NCBI GenBank assembly: GCA_016206285.1
Contig: JACQRW010000019.1
Coordinates: 1-35,118 of the forward strand
Source: Candidatus Sungiibacteriota bacterium
GTDB lineage: Bacteria > Patescibacteriota > Minisyncoccia > Sungbacterales > HO2-52-23
Direction of reading: 5' to 3'
Length of the DNA stretch: 35,118 bases
The first letter of the stretch is position 1. Each line of letters begins with the position of its first letter. Shown piece after piece: positions 22,026 to 28,805 of the stretch. A program made the position numbers and the translations under genes. The notes below the pieces were generated by a model. It saw only the letters and a program-made list of their open reading frames with translations, had not been told where the DNA came from and ran no database searches.

Positions 22026-23852
22026 ATGAATATTCGCAATGTTGCCATTATCGCGCACGTAGATCACGGGAAAACCACGTTGGTGGATGCTTTGCTGCGC
22101 CAATCCGAGACGCATTTGAATAAGGAATCTGCCGGGCAGGATTTGATCATGGATTCGAACGAGCTTGAGCGGGAGCGCGGGATCACGATTTTTTCCAAAA
22201 ATGCGGCCATCCAATGGAAAGAAACTAAGATCAATATTATTGATACTCCCGGACACGCGGACTTTGGCGGCGAAGTCGAGCGGATTTTGACTATGGCGGA
22301 CGGATGCCTGCTCCTGGTGGATGCAAAAGAAGGGCCTATGCCTCAAACGCGGTTTGTGTTAAAAAAGGCGCTTGAGAAAAAATTAAAGGTGATTGTGGTG
22401 GTGAATAAAATAGACAAGCCGGATGCGCGGTGCGACGTGGTGGTGGATAAAACACTTGACCTTTTTATTGAGCTTGGCGCGGACGAGCATATGCTTGATT
22501 TTCCCGTAATTTATGCATCGGCAAAAAATGGCAAGGCTGGACTGACGGTCGACCTTGGGGCCATGGAAAATATCACGCCGATTTTTGATGCGATTGTAGA
22601 GCATATTCCGCAGCCCTCCGGCGACCCGGCAGCTTCCCTGCAGATGCTTGCAACTACGATCAGCGGAGATAATTTCAAGGGGCGCATTGCCGTGGGCAGG
22701 GTATACAACGGTGTGATCAGGCGCGGTCAGGATGTCATGCATATAAACCGTGCCGGGGAGATGAAAAAATACCGTCTGGTTTCGCTCATGACTTTTCTCG
22801 GACTTGAACGCATCGAGGCCGATGAGGTGGCTGCCGGGGACATTGCGGCAATTGCCGGCATCGCGGATATCCAGATCGGCGAGACCATTGCGGATGTGAA
22901 TACTCCTGTCGCATTGCCGTTGCTTGATATTGAAGAGCCGACCGTAAAGGTGACTTTCCTGGTCAACGACTCCCCGTTTGCCGGACAGGAGGGTGAGTAC
23001 TCGACTTCGCGCCAGATCCGCGAGCGGCTGTATCGCGAGCTTGAAACCGACACGGCGCTGCGGGTAGAGGATACGTCTCAGGAAGCGGGACAGACCGGGT
23101 GGGTGGTTTCCGGACGCGGTGAATTGCATCTGGCCATTTTTATCGAGCGGCTTCGGCGCGAAGGGTATGAGTTTCAGGTATCGCGGCCACAGGTGATTGA
23201 TCGTGAGATTGATAATGTCCGCATGACTCCTTTTGAACGGCTCATAATCGAGGTGCCGGATGAGCACTCGGGAGCCGTGATTCAGAAATTGGGAAGCAGA
23301 CACGGCGAGATGCAGGAGATGCGCACTGAAAACGGCATTACCTATATGGAATTTGTCGTTCCTACACGCGGGCTTTTTGGCTATCGAAATGAATTTCTCA
23401 CCGACACTCGCGGACTTGGTATTATGCACAGCACATTTTATCGCTATCAAAAAGATTCGGCTCCATGGCGCGAGCGCGAAAACGGTTCGCTCGTGGCGCA
23501 TCAGACCGGCGTGACTACGCTCTTTGGCCTGGTGGCGGCACAGGATCGCGGCCAGCTCTTTTTGGGTCCGGCCGTGCAGGTATATAAAGGCCAGGTGGTT
23601 GGGCAGCATTCGCGCAGCAATGATCTGTCGGTAAATGTATGCAAAGAAAAAGAACTTTCCAATATGCGCTCAAAGGGAGACGGCGCCACCGAGCACTTCA
23701 ACACTCCGCGCGTTATGGGTCTTGAAGACGCACTCGAATATATCGGCGACGACGAGCTTGTAGAGGTCACGCCAAAGAACATCCGCATCCGCAAAATGGT
23801 ACTGGATGAAAACGAAGAACGCCGCAAACGCGCACTGGGGTTGAAGAAGTAA
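22026..23852 (+). CDS. typA: Translational GTPase TypA/BipA
   Basis: A 608-residue ribosome-binding GTPase of the EF-G-like TypA/BipA family, involved in stress response and 50S assembly. G motifs: AHVDHGKT (10-17), RERGITI, DTPGHADFGGEVER, NKIDKPDA and a SAKNG G5. The C-terminal part has the family-specific RGLFGYRNEFLTDTRG and RSNDLSVNVCKEKELSNMRSKG segments. Length is standard. ATG 22026 is the family start; the frame is open upstream to 21912, but that would add 38 residues encoded by the promoter and leader. No SD is visible. It is followed by a large inverted repeat rather than a T-run terminator. Confidence 0.97.
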   Translation: MNIRNVAIIAHVDHGKTTLVDALLRQSETHLNKESAGQDLIMDSNELERERGITIFSKNAAIQWKETKINIIDTPGHADFGGEVERILTMADGCLLLVDAKEGPMPQTRFVLKKALEKKLKVIVVVNKIDKPDARCDVVVDKTLDLFIELGADEHMLDFPVIYASAKNGKAGLTVDLGAMENITPIFDAIVEHIPQPSGDPAASLQMLATTISGDNFKGRIAVGRVYNGVIRRGQDVMHINRAGEMKKYRLVSLMTFLGLERIEADEVAAGDIAAIAGIADIQIGETIADVNTPVALPLLDIEEPTVKVTFLVNDSPFAGQEGEYSTSRQIRERLYRELETDTALRVEDTSQEAGQTGWVVSGRGELHLAIFIERLRREGYEFQVSRPQVIDREIDNVRMTPFERLIIEVPDEHSGAVIQKLGSRHGEMQEMRTENGITYMEFVVPTRGLFGYRNEFLTDTRGLGIMHSTFYRYQKDSAPWRERENGSLVAHQTGVTTLFGLVAAQDRGQLFLGPAVQVYKGQVVGQHSRSNDLSVNVCKEKELSNMRSKGDGATEHFNTPRVMGLEDALEYIGDDELVEVTPKNIRIRKMVLDENEERRKRALGLKK

Positions 23853-23876
23853 AATTTTTATATCCTGCTCGTCTCC

Positions 23877-23956
23877 GCAAATCCGAGTAAAAAATTCTTC
23901 ATGGATGCCAAAGAAAAACGGGGTGCATCATTGCAGAATTTTTTACTCGGATTTGC
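23877..23956. repeat. Perfect 22-bp inverted repeat, 36-nt loop
   Basis: Positions 23877-23898 are the exact reverse complement of 23935-23956. The loop holds a further GATGC/GCATC pairing. Each arm contains a run of six A or T. The element fills most of the gap between typA and the 23982 gene, and its right arm ends 14 nt before the -10 box of that gene. Confidence 0.88.
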
Positions 23957-23966
23957 TGCGATAGTG

Positions 23967-23975
23967 TGATAGCAT
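23967..23975 (+). promoter_or_regulatory. Extended -10 of the 23982 gene
   Basis: TGaTAGCAT with the -10 box at 23970-23975. ATG 23982 begins seven nt after the box, as at 20744. Confidence 0.55.
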
Positions 23976-23981
23976 AGGCAT

Positions 23982-24335
23982 ATGCCTTTGTTAAAGAGTT
24001 CCCAAACGTACGTCTGGACGCATCACAGCCATGATAAGATGCGCTATTACCGTTTGAGCGAGGCGCGAGTGAAGCGGATCATCCGGCATCCGATGCGGAT
24101 TGAGGAGGGGATCGTGGATGGAGCCATTGCGTGCATGCAGCCCAAGGAAGGACCCACCTTCGCCAAGGCTACGGCGGGTAAAAAAAACTATTCCGAAATC
24201 TGGGTGATGTATGCGGTCAAGCAAAAACAGATCATCGTGATCACGGCATGGCGGTATCCGGGCAAATCGCCTGAGCGCGATCCGGTGCCGCAAAAAGTGT
24301 TGAGTGAGGTGAGAAATATTATCGCGGGGATTTGA
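23982..24335 (+). CDS. DUF4258-like small protein
   Basis: A 117-residue protein that resembles DUF4258, a family with a RelE/BrnT-like toxin fold but no settled function. The pattern is THHSHDKMRYYRLSEARVKRIIRHPMRIEEG followed by strands ending in IIVITAWRYPG. Residues about 57-67 (GPTFAKATAGK) are encoded by a palindromic repeat element (24152-24179) and lie in a loop between two strands, so they are probably a later insertion. No antitoxin-like partner is next to it, which argues against a classic toxin-antitoxin pair. No Shine-Dalgarno; a likely leaderless start. Confidence 0.7.
   Translation: MPLLKSSQTYVWTHHSHDKMRYYRLSEARVKRIIRHPMRIEEGIVDGAIACMQPKEGPTFAKATAGKKNYSEIWVMYAVKQKQIIVITAWRYPGKSPERDPVPQKVLSEVRNIIAGI
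24152..24179. repeat. Repeat element inserted in the 23982 gene
   Basis: An imperfect palindromic element starting ACCCACC and ending GGCGGGT, with internal CCTTCGCCAAGG and CGCC/GGCG pairings. It encodes PTFAKATAGK in frame. From memory, closely similar peptides recur in unrelated proteins of these genomes, which marks it as a dispersed repeat; a search would be needed to confirm. Confidence 0.6.
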
Positions 24336-24358
24336 TTATCTGTGAAGTGGACAGGGGC

Positions 24359-24387
24359 TTGATCCCGCACCGTATTCATGCTAAATT
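24359..24387 (+). promoter_or_regulatory. Promoter of the M23-like gene
   Basis: TTGATC (24359-24364), 17-nt spacer ending in TGC, TAAATT (24382-24387). Transcription should start near 24394, which rules out the upstream in-frame ATG 24378 as the translation start. Confidence 0.6.
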
Positions 24388-24420
24388 TTTTATATGCGAC
24401 AGTCCCCGACCTATTCAAAA

Positions 24421-24426
24421 GGGAGG
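24421..24426 (+). promoter_or_regulatory. Shine-Dalgarno deciding the 24432 start
   Basis: GGGAGG five nt before ATG 24432. Confidence 0.78.
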
Positions 24427-24431
24427 ATGTC

Positions 24432-24986
24432 ATGCCTGCTCTTTATTTATTCCCATTTGATGCAAATCAGCACTCCGTATCCATCATCCAAGGATTCAAT
24501 GGTCCCTACAGCCACTTTGATCACCAGCCACGATACGGCACACCGCTCGATTTGACCTATGCGCTTGATTTTGCACTGCCGTTGGGAACGGAAGTCCGTG
24601 CAGCTCGGGGTGGTCATATATCAGTGGCTTATACCTTGAGTCAGATCTTCTACAATGGAATGGACGCCTCCATAGGCAATGGGCTTTTCTTTGCAACGAA
24701 TTTTATTGTCATAGAACATAATGACAATACCTGCGGACTCTATTCGCATCTTGCCTACGGTTCAAGACAAGTTCATGAGGAGGAATTTGTAGACCAGGGT
24801 CAACTGCTCGCCTATACGGGGCAAAGCGGCTGGATAGGTCATATTCCGCATCTGCACTTTATGGTGTACACGAGATCTTCCCCGCAATATATTGATGGGC
24901 GCGTTCAGAGTGGAAGACGTATCACGATTCCGGTTCAGTTCAAAAACTACGACGGACCGCTTGAGCACCAAGAGATTTTCCCTTAA
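24432..24986 (+). CDS. M23/LytM-like metallopeptidase domain protein
   Basis: A 184-residue protein consisting almost only of an M23 (LytM) fold. Seen: YALDFALPLGTEVRAARGG (44-61) with Asp46, a metal ligand; IVIEHNDNTCGLYSHLAYG (92-110); and IPHLHF (138-143) with the HLH pair (140-142). In classical M23 enzymes a His stands four residues before the Asp; here that position is Thr42, so the first zinc ligand is missing or provided elsewhere, for example by His28 or His31. There is no signal peptide or membrane anchor, which is odd for a cell-wall hydrolase. The gene stands alone, with a promoter (24359), SD (24421) and terminator (25020). Confidence 0.83.
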   Translation: MPALYLFPFDANQHSVSIIQGFNGPYSHFDHQPRYGTPLDLTYALDFALPLGTEVRAARGGHISVAYTLSQIFYNGMDASIGNGLFFATNFIVIEHNDNTCGLYSHLAYGSRQVHEEEFVDQGQLLAYTGQSGWIGHIPHLHFMVYTRSSPQYIDGRVQSGRRITIPVQFKNYDGPLEHQEIFP

Positions 24987-25019
24987 CGCCTGTATTATGA
25001 TAGGCGAAGCGATCAATGG

Positions 25020-25054
25020 GTGCCGATCTGCAATGGTCGGTACTTTTCTTTTTT
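25020..25054 (+). terminator. Terminator after M23-like gene
   Basis: GTGCCGA (25020-25026) pairs with TCGGTAC (25037-25043), including one G-T, then an 11-nt T-rich tail. A weaker CGCCT/AGGCG hairpin lies just upstream (24987-25006). Confidence 0.75.
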
Positions 25055-25062
25055 GTTATACT
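25054..25062 (+). promoter_or_regulatory. Extended -10 of the DUF763 gene
   Basis: TGtTATACT with the -10 box at 25057-25062, eight nt before ATG 25071. The TG overlaps the end of the terminator tail. Confidence 0.58.
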
Positions 25063-25070
25063 TTCCCTAT

Positions 25071-26300
25071 ATGCATCGTGGGGTAGCTACATTTACGCTT
25101 GATACCGGGACCTGTCCGAAGTGGCTGTTTGAGCGGATGGTGAAGTTGGGACGGGAGATGGTGCGGGTGCTGGTGGAGGAGTACGGGCCGGATGAATTTA
25201 TCCGGCGGATTTCGGATCCGGTGTGGTTTCAGTCTTTAGGTACGGTGCTTGCTTTTGACTGGAACGCATCCGGGCTGACTACTATTTTAACTGCGGCGCT
25301 GAAAGAAGCAATCCGACATGAGGAGCGGAATCTCGGCATATTTATCTGCGGGGGCAAGGGCAAGACTTCGCGAAAAACTCCGGAGGAGATTGAACGGTGG
25401 GGGCAATGGCTTGGTTTGCCGGACGGGCAGACGCACAATCTTGCGTACAATTCGCGCATGGCCGCGAAAGTCGATTCTTCGCTTGTGCAGGACGGGTTTC
25501 AGCTGTACCATCACGCTTTCTTTTTTTCTCATCCGCCAACCGGCGGAGGCGCATGGGCTGTGGTACAGCAGGGGATGAATCAGAGTATGGGATCGGCGCG
25601 GCGGTATCACTGGTATTCGGAAAGCGCGGATGATATGGTATGCGAGCCGCATGCGGCGATCTCATCGCAATCGGTCGGCGATCGGGTGCTCAATTTGGTG
25701 AGCCGCACGAGCGGCGATACGCGCGAGCGCTCAACCGAACTGGTGGGTGCCGGATACCAGCCGTTGATGAAAGAAATTACCATTTTGCGCAAGCATGCTT
25801 CGCACCTGTCGAAGATGCTCGCGATCAAGGAGCAAGGAGGGGCTTGCCCCGAGCGCAGTCGAGGGGAGCAACTCACCCTGCTCAAACTTGAAGATACTGA
25901 ATTTTCCTATCATCCGGTTGTTGCCGAAGATTTTTCCCGGAGCGCATATCTTGAGAAAATTTTGGCGCGGGTAACGGAAGAGAAGCCGCAGTCGTACGAA
26001 AAACTGGTGGCCACGCAGGGCGTGGGTCCCAAGACCGTACGCGCACTTGCTTTAGTCGCAGAGATAGTCTATGGTGCAAAACCCTCGTATGAGGACCCTG
26101 CGCGCTACAGTTTTGCGCACGGCGGCAAAGACGCAACCCCGTATCCGGTTGACCGCAAGACCTACGATCAGACCATCAGTATGCTCCAGCATGCAGTGGC
26201 GCGGACGCATATCAGCCCCATAGAGAAAGAGAAAATAATAAGGCGCATTGCGCCAAAAAGTTCCCAAGATAATATGACAGATTTTTATACAGCATTGTAG
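25071..26300 (+). CDS. DUF763 protein with two repeat-derived insertions
   Basis: A 409-residue DUF763 protein, a family known mostly from archaea and thermophilic bacteria and without an established function. The match is strong from the first residues (HRGVATFTLDTGTCPKWLFERMVKL), through FDWNASGLTTILTAALKEAI and GGKGKTSRKTPEEIERWG, to YHHAFFF and AVVQQGMN. Near 325-345 an HhH-like segment (LVATQGVGPKTVRALALVAEI) suggests DNA binding. Two short stretches look foreign: SHPPTGGG (about 153-160) encoded by the palindrome at 25532, and GGACPERSRGEQ (about 256-267) encoded by the repeat at 25839. The start is ATG 25071; the frame is open to 25020, but the extension covers the preceding terminator. 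No SD. Confidence 0.87.
   Translation: MHRGVATFTLDTGTCPKWLFERMVKLGREMVRVLVEEYGPDEFIRRISDPVWFQSLGTVLAFDWNASGLTTILTAALKEAIRHEERNLGIFICGGKGKTSRKTPEEIERWGQWLGLPDGQTHNLAYNSRMAAKVDSSLVQDGFQLYHHAFFFSHPPTGGGAWAVVQQGMNQSMGSARRYHWYSESADDMVCEPHAAISSQSVGDRVLNLVSRTSGDTRERSTELVGAGYQPLMKEITILRKHASHLSKMLAIKEQGGACPERSRGEQLTLLKLEDTEFSYHPVVAEDFSRSAYLEKILARVTEEKPQSYEKLVATQGVGPKTVRALALVAEIVYGAKPSYEDPARYSFAHGGKDATPYPVDRKTYDQTISMLQHAVARTHISPIEKEKIIRRIAPKSSQDNMTDFYTAL
25532..25547. repeat. Palindromic element, copy 3 (inside DUF763 gene)
   Basis: TCCGCCAACCGGCGGA, same arms as the copies at 21327 and 21800, lying in frame in the DUF763 gene and encoding HPPTGGG with its flanks. Confidence 0.78.
25839..25866. repeat. 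Dispersed element inside DUF763 gene, + orientation
   Basis: GGGGCTTGCCCC hairpin (25839-25850) continuing into GAGC, GCA and GTCGAGGGG. It matches the reverse complement of 32704-32726 over nearly its whole length. Read here it encodes GACPERSRG. Confidence 0.72.
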
Positions 26301-26309
26301 GCGGGGGTC

Positions 26310-26338
26310 TTGCACAAAAATGTTTCATCTGTTAGTGT
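26310..26338 (+). promoter_or_regulatory. Promoter of secD
   Basis: TTGCAC (26310-26315), 17-nt spacer, TAGTGT (26333-26338), seven nt before ATG 26346, so the message is probably leaderless. The TTG of the -35 is also the apparent upstream start of the open frame, which argues against that start. Confidence 0.5.
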
Positions 26339-26345
26339 TTTTGAT

Positions 26346-27767
26346 ATGGCAGTTGCAAAAGCAGGTGTAAAAAAGCAAAGGGTTTCCGCTTCCACCGTGC
26401 GCTATATTGTGGCCGGGTTTTTTGTTGTAGGAGTTTTGCTTACTGTGTTTGATGCGCCGGGCTGGGCGGATAAGGCCATTGATAAAGTCGGACTTCGCAA
26501 AGTAATGCGCGGGCGGATTGAAAACTCCAGGATCAATGTGCCGTACCGTTTGGGGCTTGATATCCAGGGCGGCACTCATCTGGTCTACGGCGCGGACGTG
26601 AAAAATATCGCGTCAGGAGATCAGGCAAACTCGCTTGATGCGGTGCGGGACGTGATTGAGCGCAGAGTGAATCTGTTTGGCGTTTCGGAACCGCTGGTGC
26701 AGGTTGAGAAATCAGGAGGCGAATGGCGGCTTATCGTGGAGCTTGCCGGAGTCCGGGATATCAATACGGCGATTAAGGTAATCGGCGAAACTCCGTTTTT
26801 GGAATTCCGCGAAGAGCGGCCTGAGGCGGAACAAAAAGCCATTTTAGATGATATAAAAAATAAGGGGCCGCGGATGATCGAAGACCCGTACTTTTCACCA
26901 ACACAGTTGACCGGGCAATATCTCCAGCACGCAGCGGTTCAGTTTGACCAGACCACCGGACAGGCGACCGTGGGGCTGGAGTTTAACGATGAAGGATCGA
27001 AAATTTTTGCCGAGCTTACGAAAAAAAACAAGGGCAGGCGAATCGGAATTTATCTTGACGGTGCTCCCATTTCGGCCCCGGTGGTGAATGAAGAGATCAC
27101 CGGCGGCAAGGCGCAGATCACCGGAAACTTCACGCCCCAGGAAGCAAAAGAGTTGGTTGGCAGGATGAATGCGGGTGCGCTTCCGGTGCCGATTACATTG
27201 ATTTCGCAGCAGACCATCGGCGCGTCGCTGGGTGCCGAATCGCTTCAGAAAAGCTTGTACGCAGGCATGATCGGATTTCTGGTGCTGACACTTTTTATGA
27301 TCTTCTGGTACCGCCTGCCGGGCGTGCTTGCCGTATTGGCGCTTTTATTTTATGTGGTAATACTTTTGGCGCTCTTTAAACTGATTCCGGTTACGCTTAC
27401 TGTTGCGGGAATCGCCGGTATCGTGCTCTCAATTGGTATGGCTGTAGATGCAAACGTGCTTATTTTTGAGCGGCTCAAAGAAGAACTCCAAAACGGCAAA
27501 CGTCTTGAAGATGCGATTGAGGAAGGATTCGGGCGCGCATGGACATCGATCCGCGACTCTAATATTTCGAGCTTGCTGACCGCGCTGATCTTATACTGGC
27601 TGGGTACGAGCGTAGTCAAGGGATTTGCGTTGACGCTTGGCATCGGGATTCTTGTTTCGATGTTTTCTGCGATCAGTGTCACGCGCATGCTTTTGCGCGT
27701 AACGGTAAATCGGCATCTTGAAAAATATCGGGCTTTATTTTTAAGCGGATTTGGAAATAGAGTTTAA
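26346..27767 (+). CDS. secD: Protein export protein SecD
   Basis: A 473-residue SecD that, with SecF, uses the proton gradient to pull translocated proteins to the outside. One transmembrane segment at about 19-35, then the P1 periplasmic domain starting with RLGLDIQGGTHLVYG (68-82), and a C-terminal block of about five transmembrane segments with the family motif GMAVDANVLIFERLKEEL. It is shorter than E. coli SecD (615 residues) but typical of compact SecDs. I chose ATG 26346; the open frame back to TTG 26310 overlaps the promoter. secF follows after 34 nt. Confidence 0.96.
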   Translation: MAVAKAGVKKQRVSASTVRYIVAGFFVVGVLLTVFDAPGWADKAIDKVGLRKVMRGRIENSRINVPYRLGLDIQGGTHLVYGADVKNIASGDQANSLDAVRDVIERRVNLFGVSEPLVQVEKSGGEWRLIVELAGVRDINTAIKVIGETPFLEFREERPEAEQKAILDDIKNKGPRMIEDPYFSPTQLTGQYLQHAAVQFDQTTGQATVGLEFNDEGSKIFAELTKKNKGRRIGIYLDGAPISAPVVNEEITGGKAQITGNFTPQEAKELVGRMNAGALPVPITLISQQTIGASLGAESLQKSLYAGMIGFLVLTLFMIFWYRLPGVLAVLALLFYVVILLALFKLIPVTLTVAGIAGIVLSIGMAVDANVLIFERLKEELQNGKRLEDAIEEGFGRAWTSIRDSNISSLLTALILYWLGTSVVKGFALTLGIGILVSMFSAISVTRMLLRVTVNRHLEKYRALFLSGFGNRV

Positions 27768-27801
27768 CGAATTCTGATCTCTAATCTCTACTCGCTAGTT
27801 T

Positions 27802-28737
27802 ATGAACATTATCGGTCACAAATATATATATCTTGCAATTTCCGGGCTTCTGGTGCTCGGCGGCATTGCTGCTTTTATGATCTGGGGGCTGAAAGAGGGG
27901 ATTGATTTTACCGGAGGATCGCTTTTGGAAGTCGAATTTCAGGGATCGGGGATCTCACAACCAGATCCGTACAAAATTAAACAAACTTTGGACGGGCTTG
28001 ATCTGGGCACGGTTATTGTGCAATCTGCAGGAACCCCGACGTCCGCCGGGGGAAACGCAATACTGCTTCGTTTTAAGACCGTGGATGAAAGTATGCACCA
28101 GCAAATTCTGGCCCGCCTGAAATCTGCGGTACCGGATGCCGGTGCAGTTGTCGAGAAACGCTTTGACACAATCGGCCCCACAATCGGTGCGGAGCTTCGC
28201 CAGCGGTCCATGTTGGCGATTGTGCTTGCGATCATAGCAATCGTGCTGTACATTGCCTGGGCATTCCGGCGTGTTTCCAAGCCCCTTCCATCGTGGAAGT
28301 ACGGCATAGTTGCGATTGCGACGCTGGTACACGATCTGGTTATCCCGACCGGTCTCTTTGCAGTTTTAGGACATTTGTATGGGGTGGAAGTCGACTCTCT
28401 TTTTATTACTGCTCTTCTGACAATCATGGGTTTCTCGATCCATGATACCATCGTTGTTTTTGACCGGACGCGCGAAAATCTGCGTAAGACAAAAGACGGT
28501 GACTCGTACGAATCAATCGTGAACCGGAGCGTCAACGAAACCCTTGCCAGGTCAATCAACACTTCACTGACAGTACTGCTTGTGCTGGGGGCGATATTCT
28601 TCTTTGGCGGCGCCACGGTCCACTACTTCTCCCTTGCCTTGGCCGTGGGGATCATTTTCGGGACGTATTCATCCATCTTTGTGGCAAGTCCTTTACTGGT
28701 CATCTGGAATAATCTGTCCCGCCCGAAGTCGGGCTAA
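27802..28737 (+). CDS. secF: Protein export protein SecF
   Basis: A 311-residue SecF, partner of SecD. The first transmembrane segment is at about 8-29, followed by GIDFTGGSLLEVEF (33-46). Five more segments follow, including the family motif TIMGFSIHDTIVVFDRTREN. It lies 34 nt after secD; the gap is made of short degenerate repeats (CTAATCTCTACTCGCTAG-like) and lacks a Shine-Dalgarno, yet cotranscription with secD is likely. The last codons form a GCCCGA/TCGGGC hairpin (28721-28734) without a T-run. Confidence 0.95.
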   Translation: MNIIGHKYIYLAISGLLVLGGIAAFMIWGLKEGIDFTGGSLLEVEFQGSGISQPDPYKIKQTLDGLDLGTVIVQSAGTPTSAGGNAILLRFKTVDESMHQQILARLKSAVPDAGAVVEKRFDTIGPTIGAELRQRSMLAIVLAIIAIVLYIAWAFRRVSKPLPSWKYGIVAIATLVHDLVIPTGLFAVLGHLYGVEVDSLFITALLTIMGFSIHDTIVVFDRTRENLRKTKDGDSYESIVNRSVNETLARSINTSLTVLLVLGAIFFFGGATVHYFSLALAVGIIFGTYSSIFVASPLLVIWNNLSRPKSG

Positions 28738-28756
28738 GTGCAATGAATCCAGATAT

Positions 28757-28785
28757 TTGACAAGAAAAAAGCAGTATGTTATTAT
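28757..28785 (+). promoter_or_regulatory. Near-consensus promoter of the 28806 regulator
   Basis: TTGACA (28757-28762), 17-nt spacer, TATTAT (28780-28785). It is the best sigma-70-type promoter in the window. Predicted leader about 14 nt, without a Shine-Dalgarno. Confidence 0.82.
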
Positions 28786-28805
28786 TGGAATAATAGATCT
28801 GGTAC

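Noticed and set aside
22383-23609. A 408-codon open frame on the - strand
   Set aside because: It lies entirely opposite typA, whose + strand product is conserved throughout. It is a codon-bias shadow.
23982-24335. Toxin of a toxin-antitoxin pair
   Set aside because: The fold may be RelE/BrnT-like, but no small antitoxin-type gene is adjacent and the residues typical of active toxins cannot be identified.
28721-28734. Terminator at the end of secF (GCCCGA/TCGGGC)
   Set aside because: The loop would be only two to four nt, the stem is inside the coding sequence and no T-run follows.
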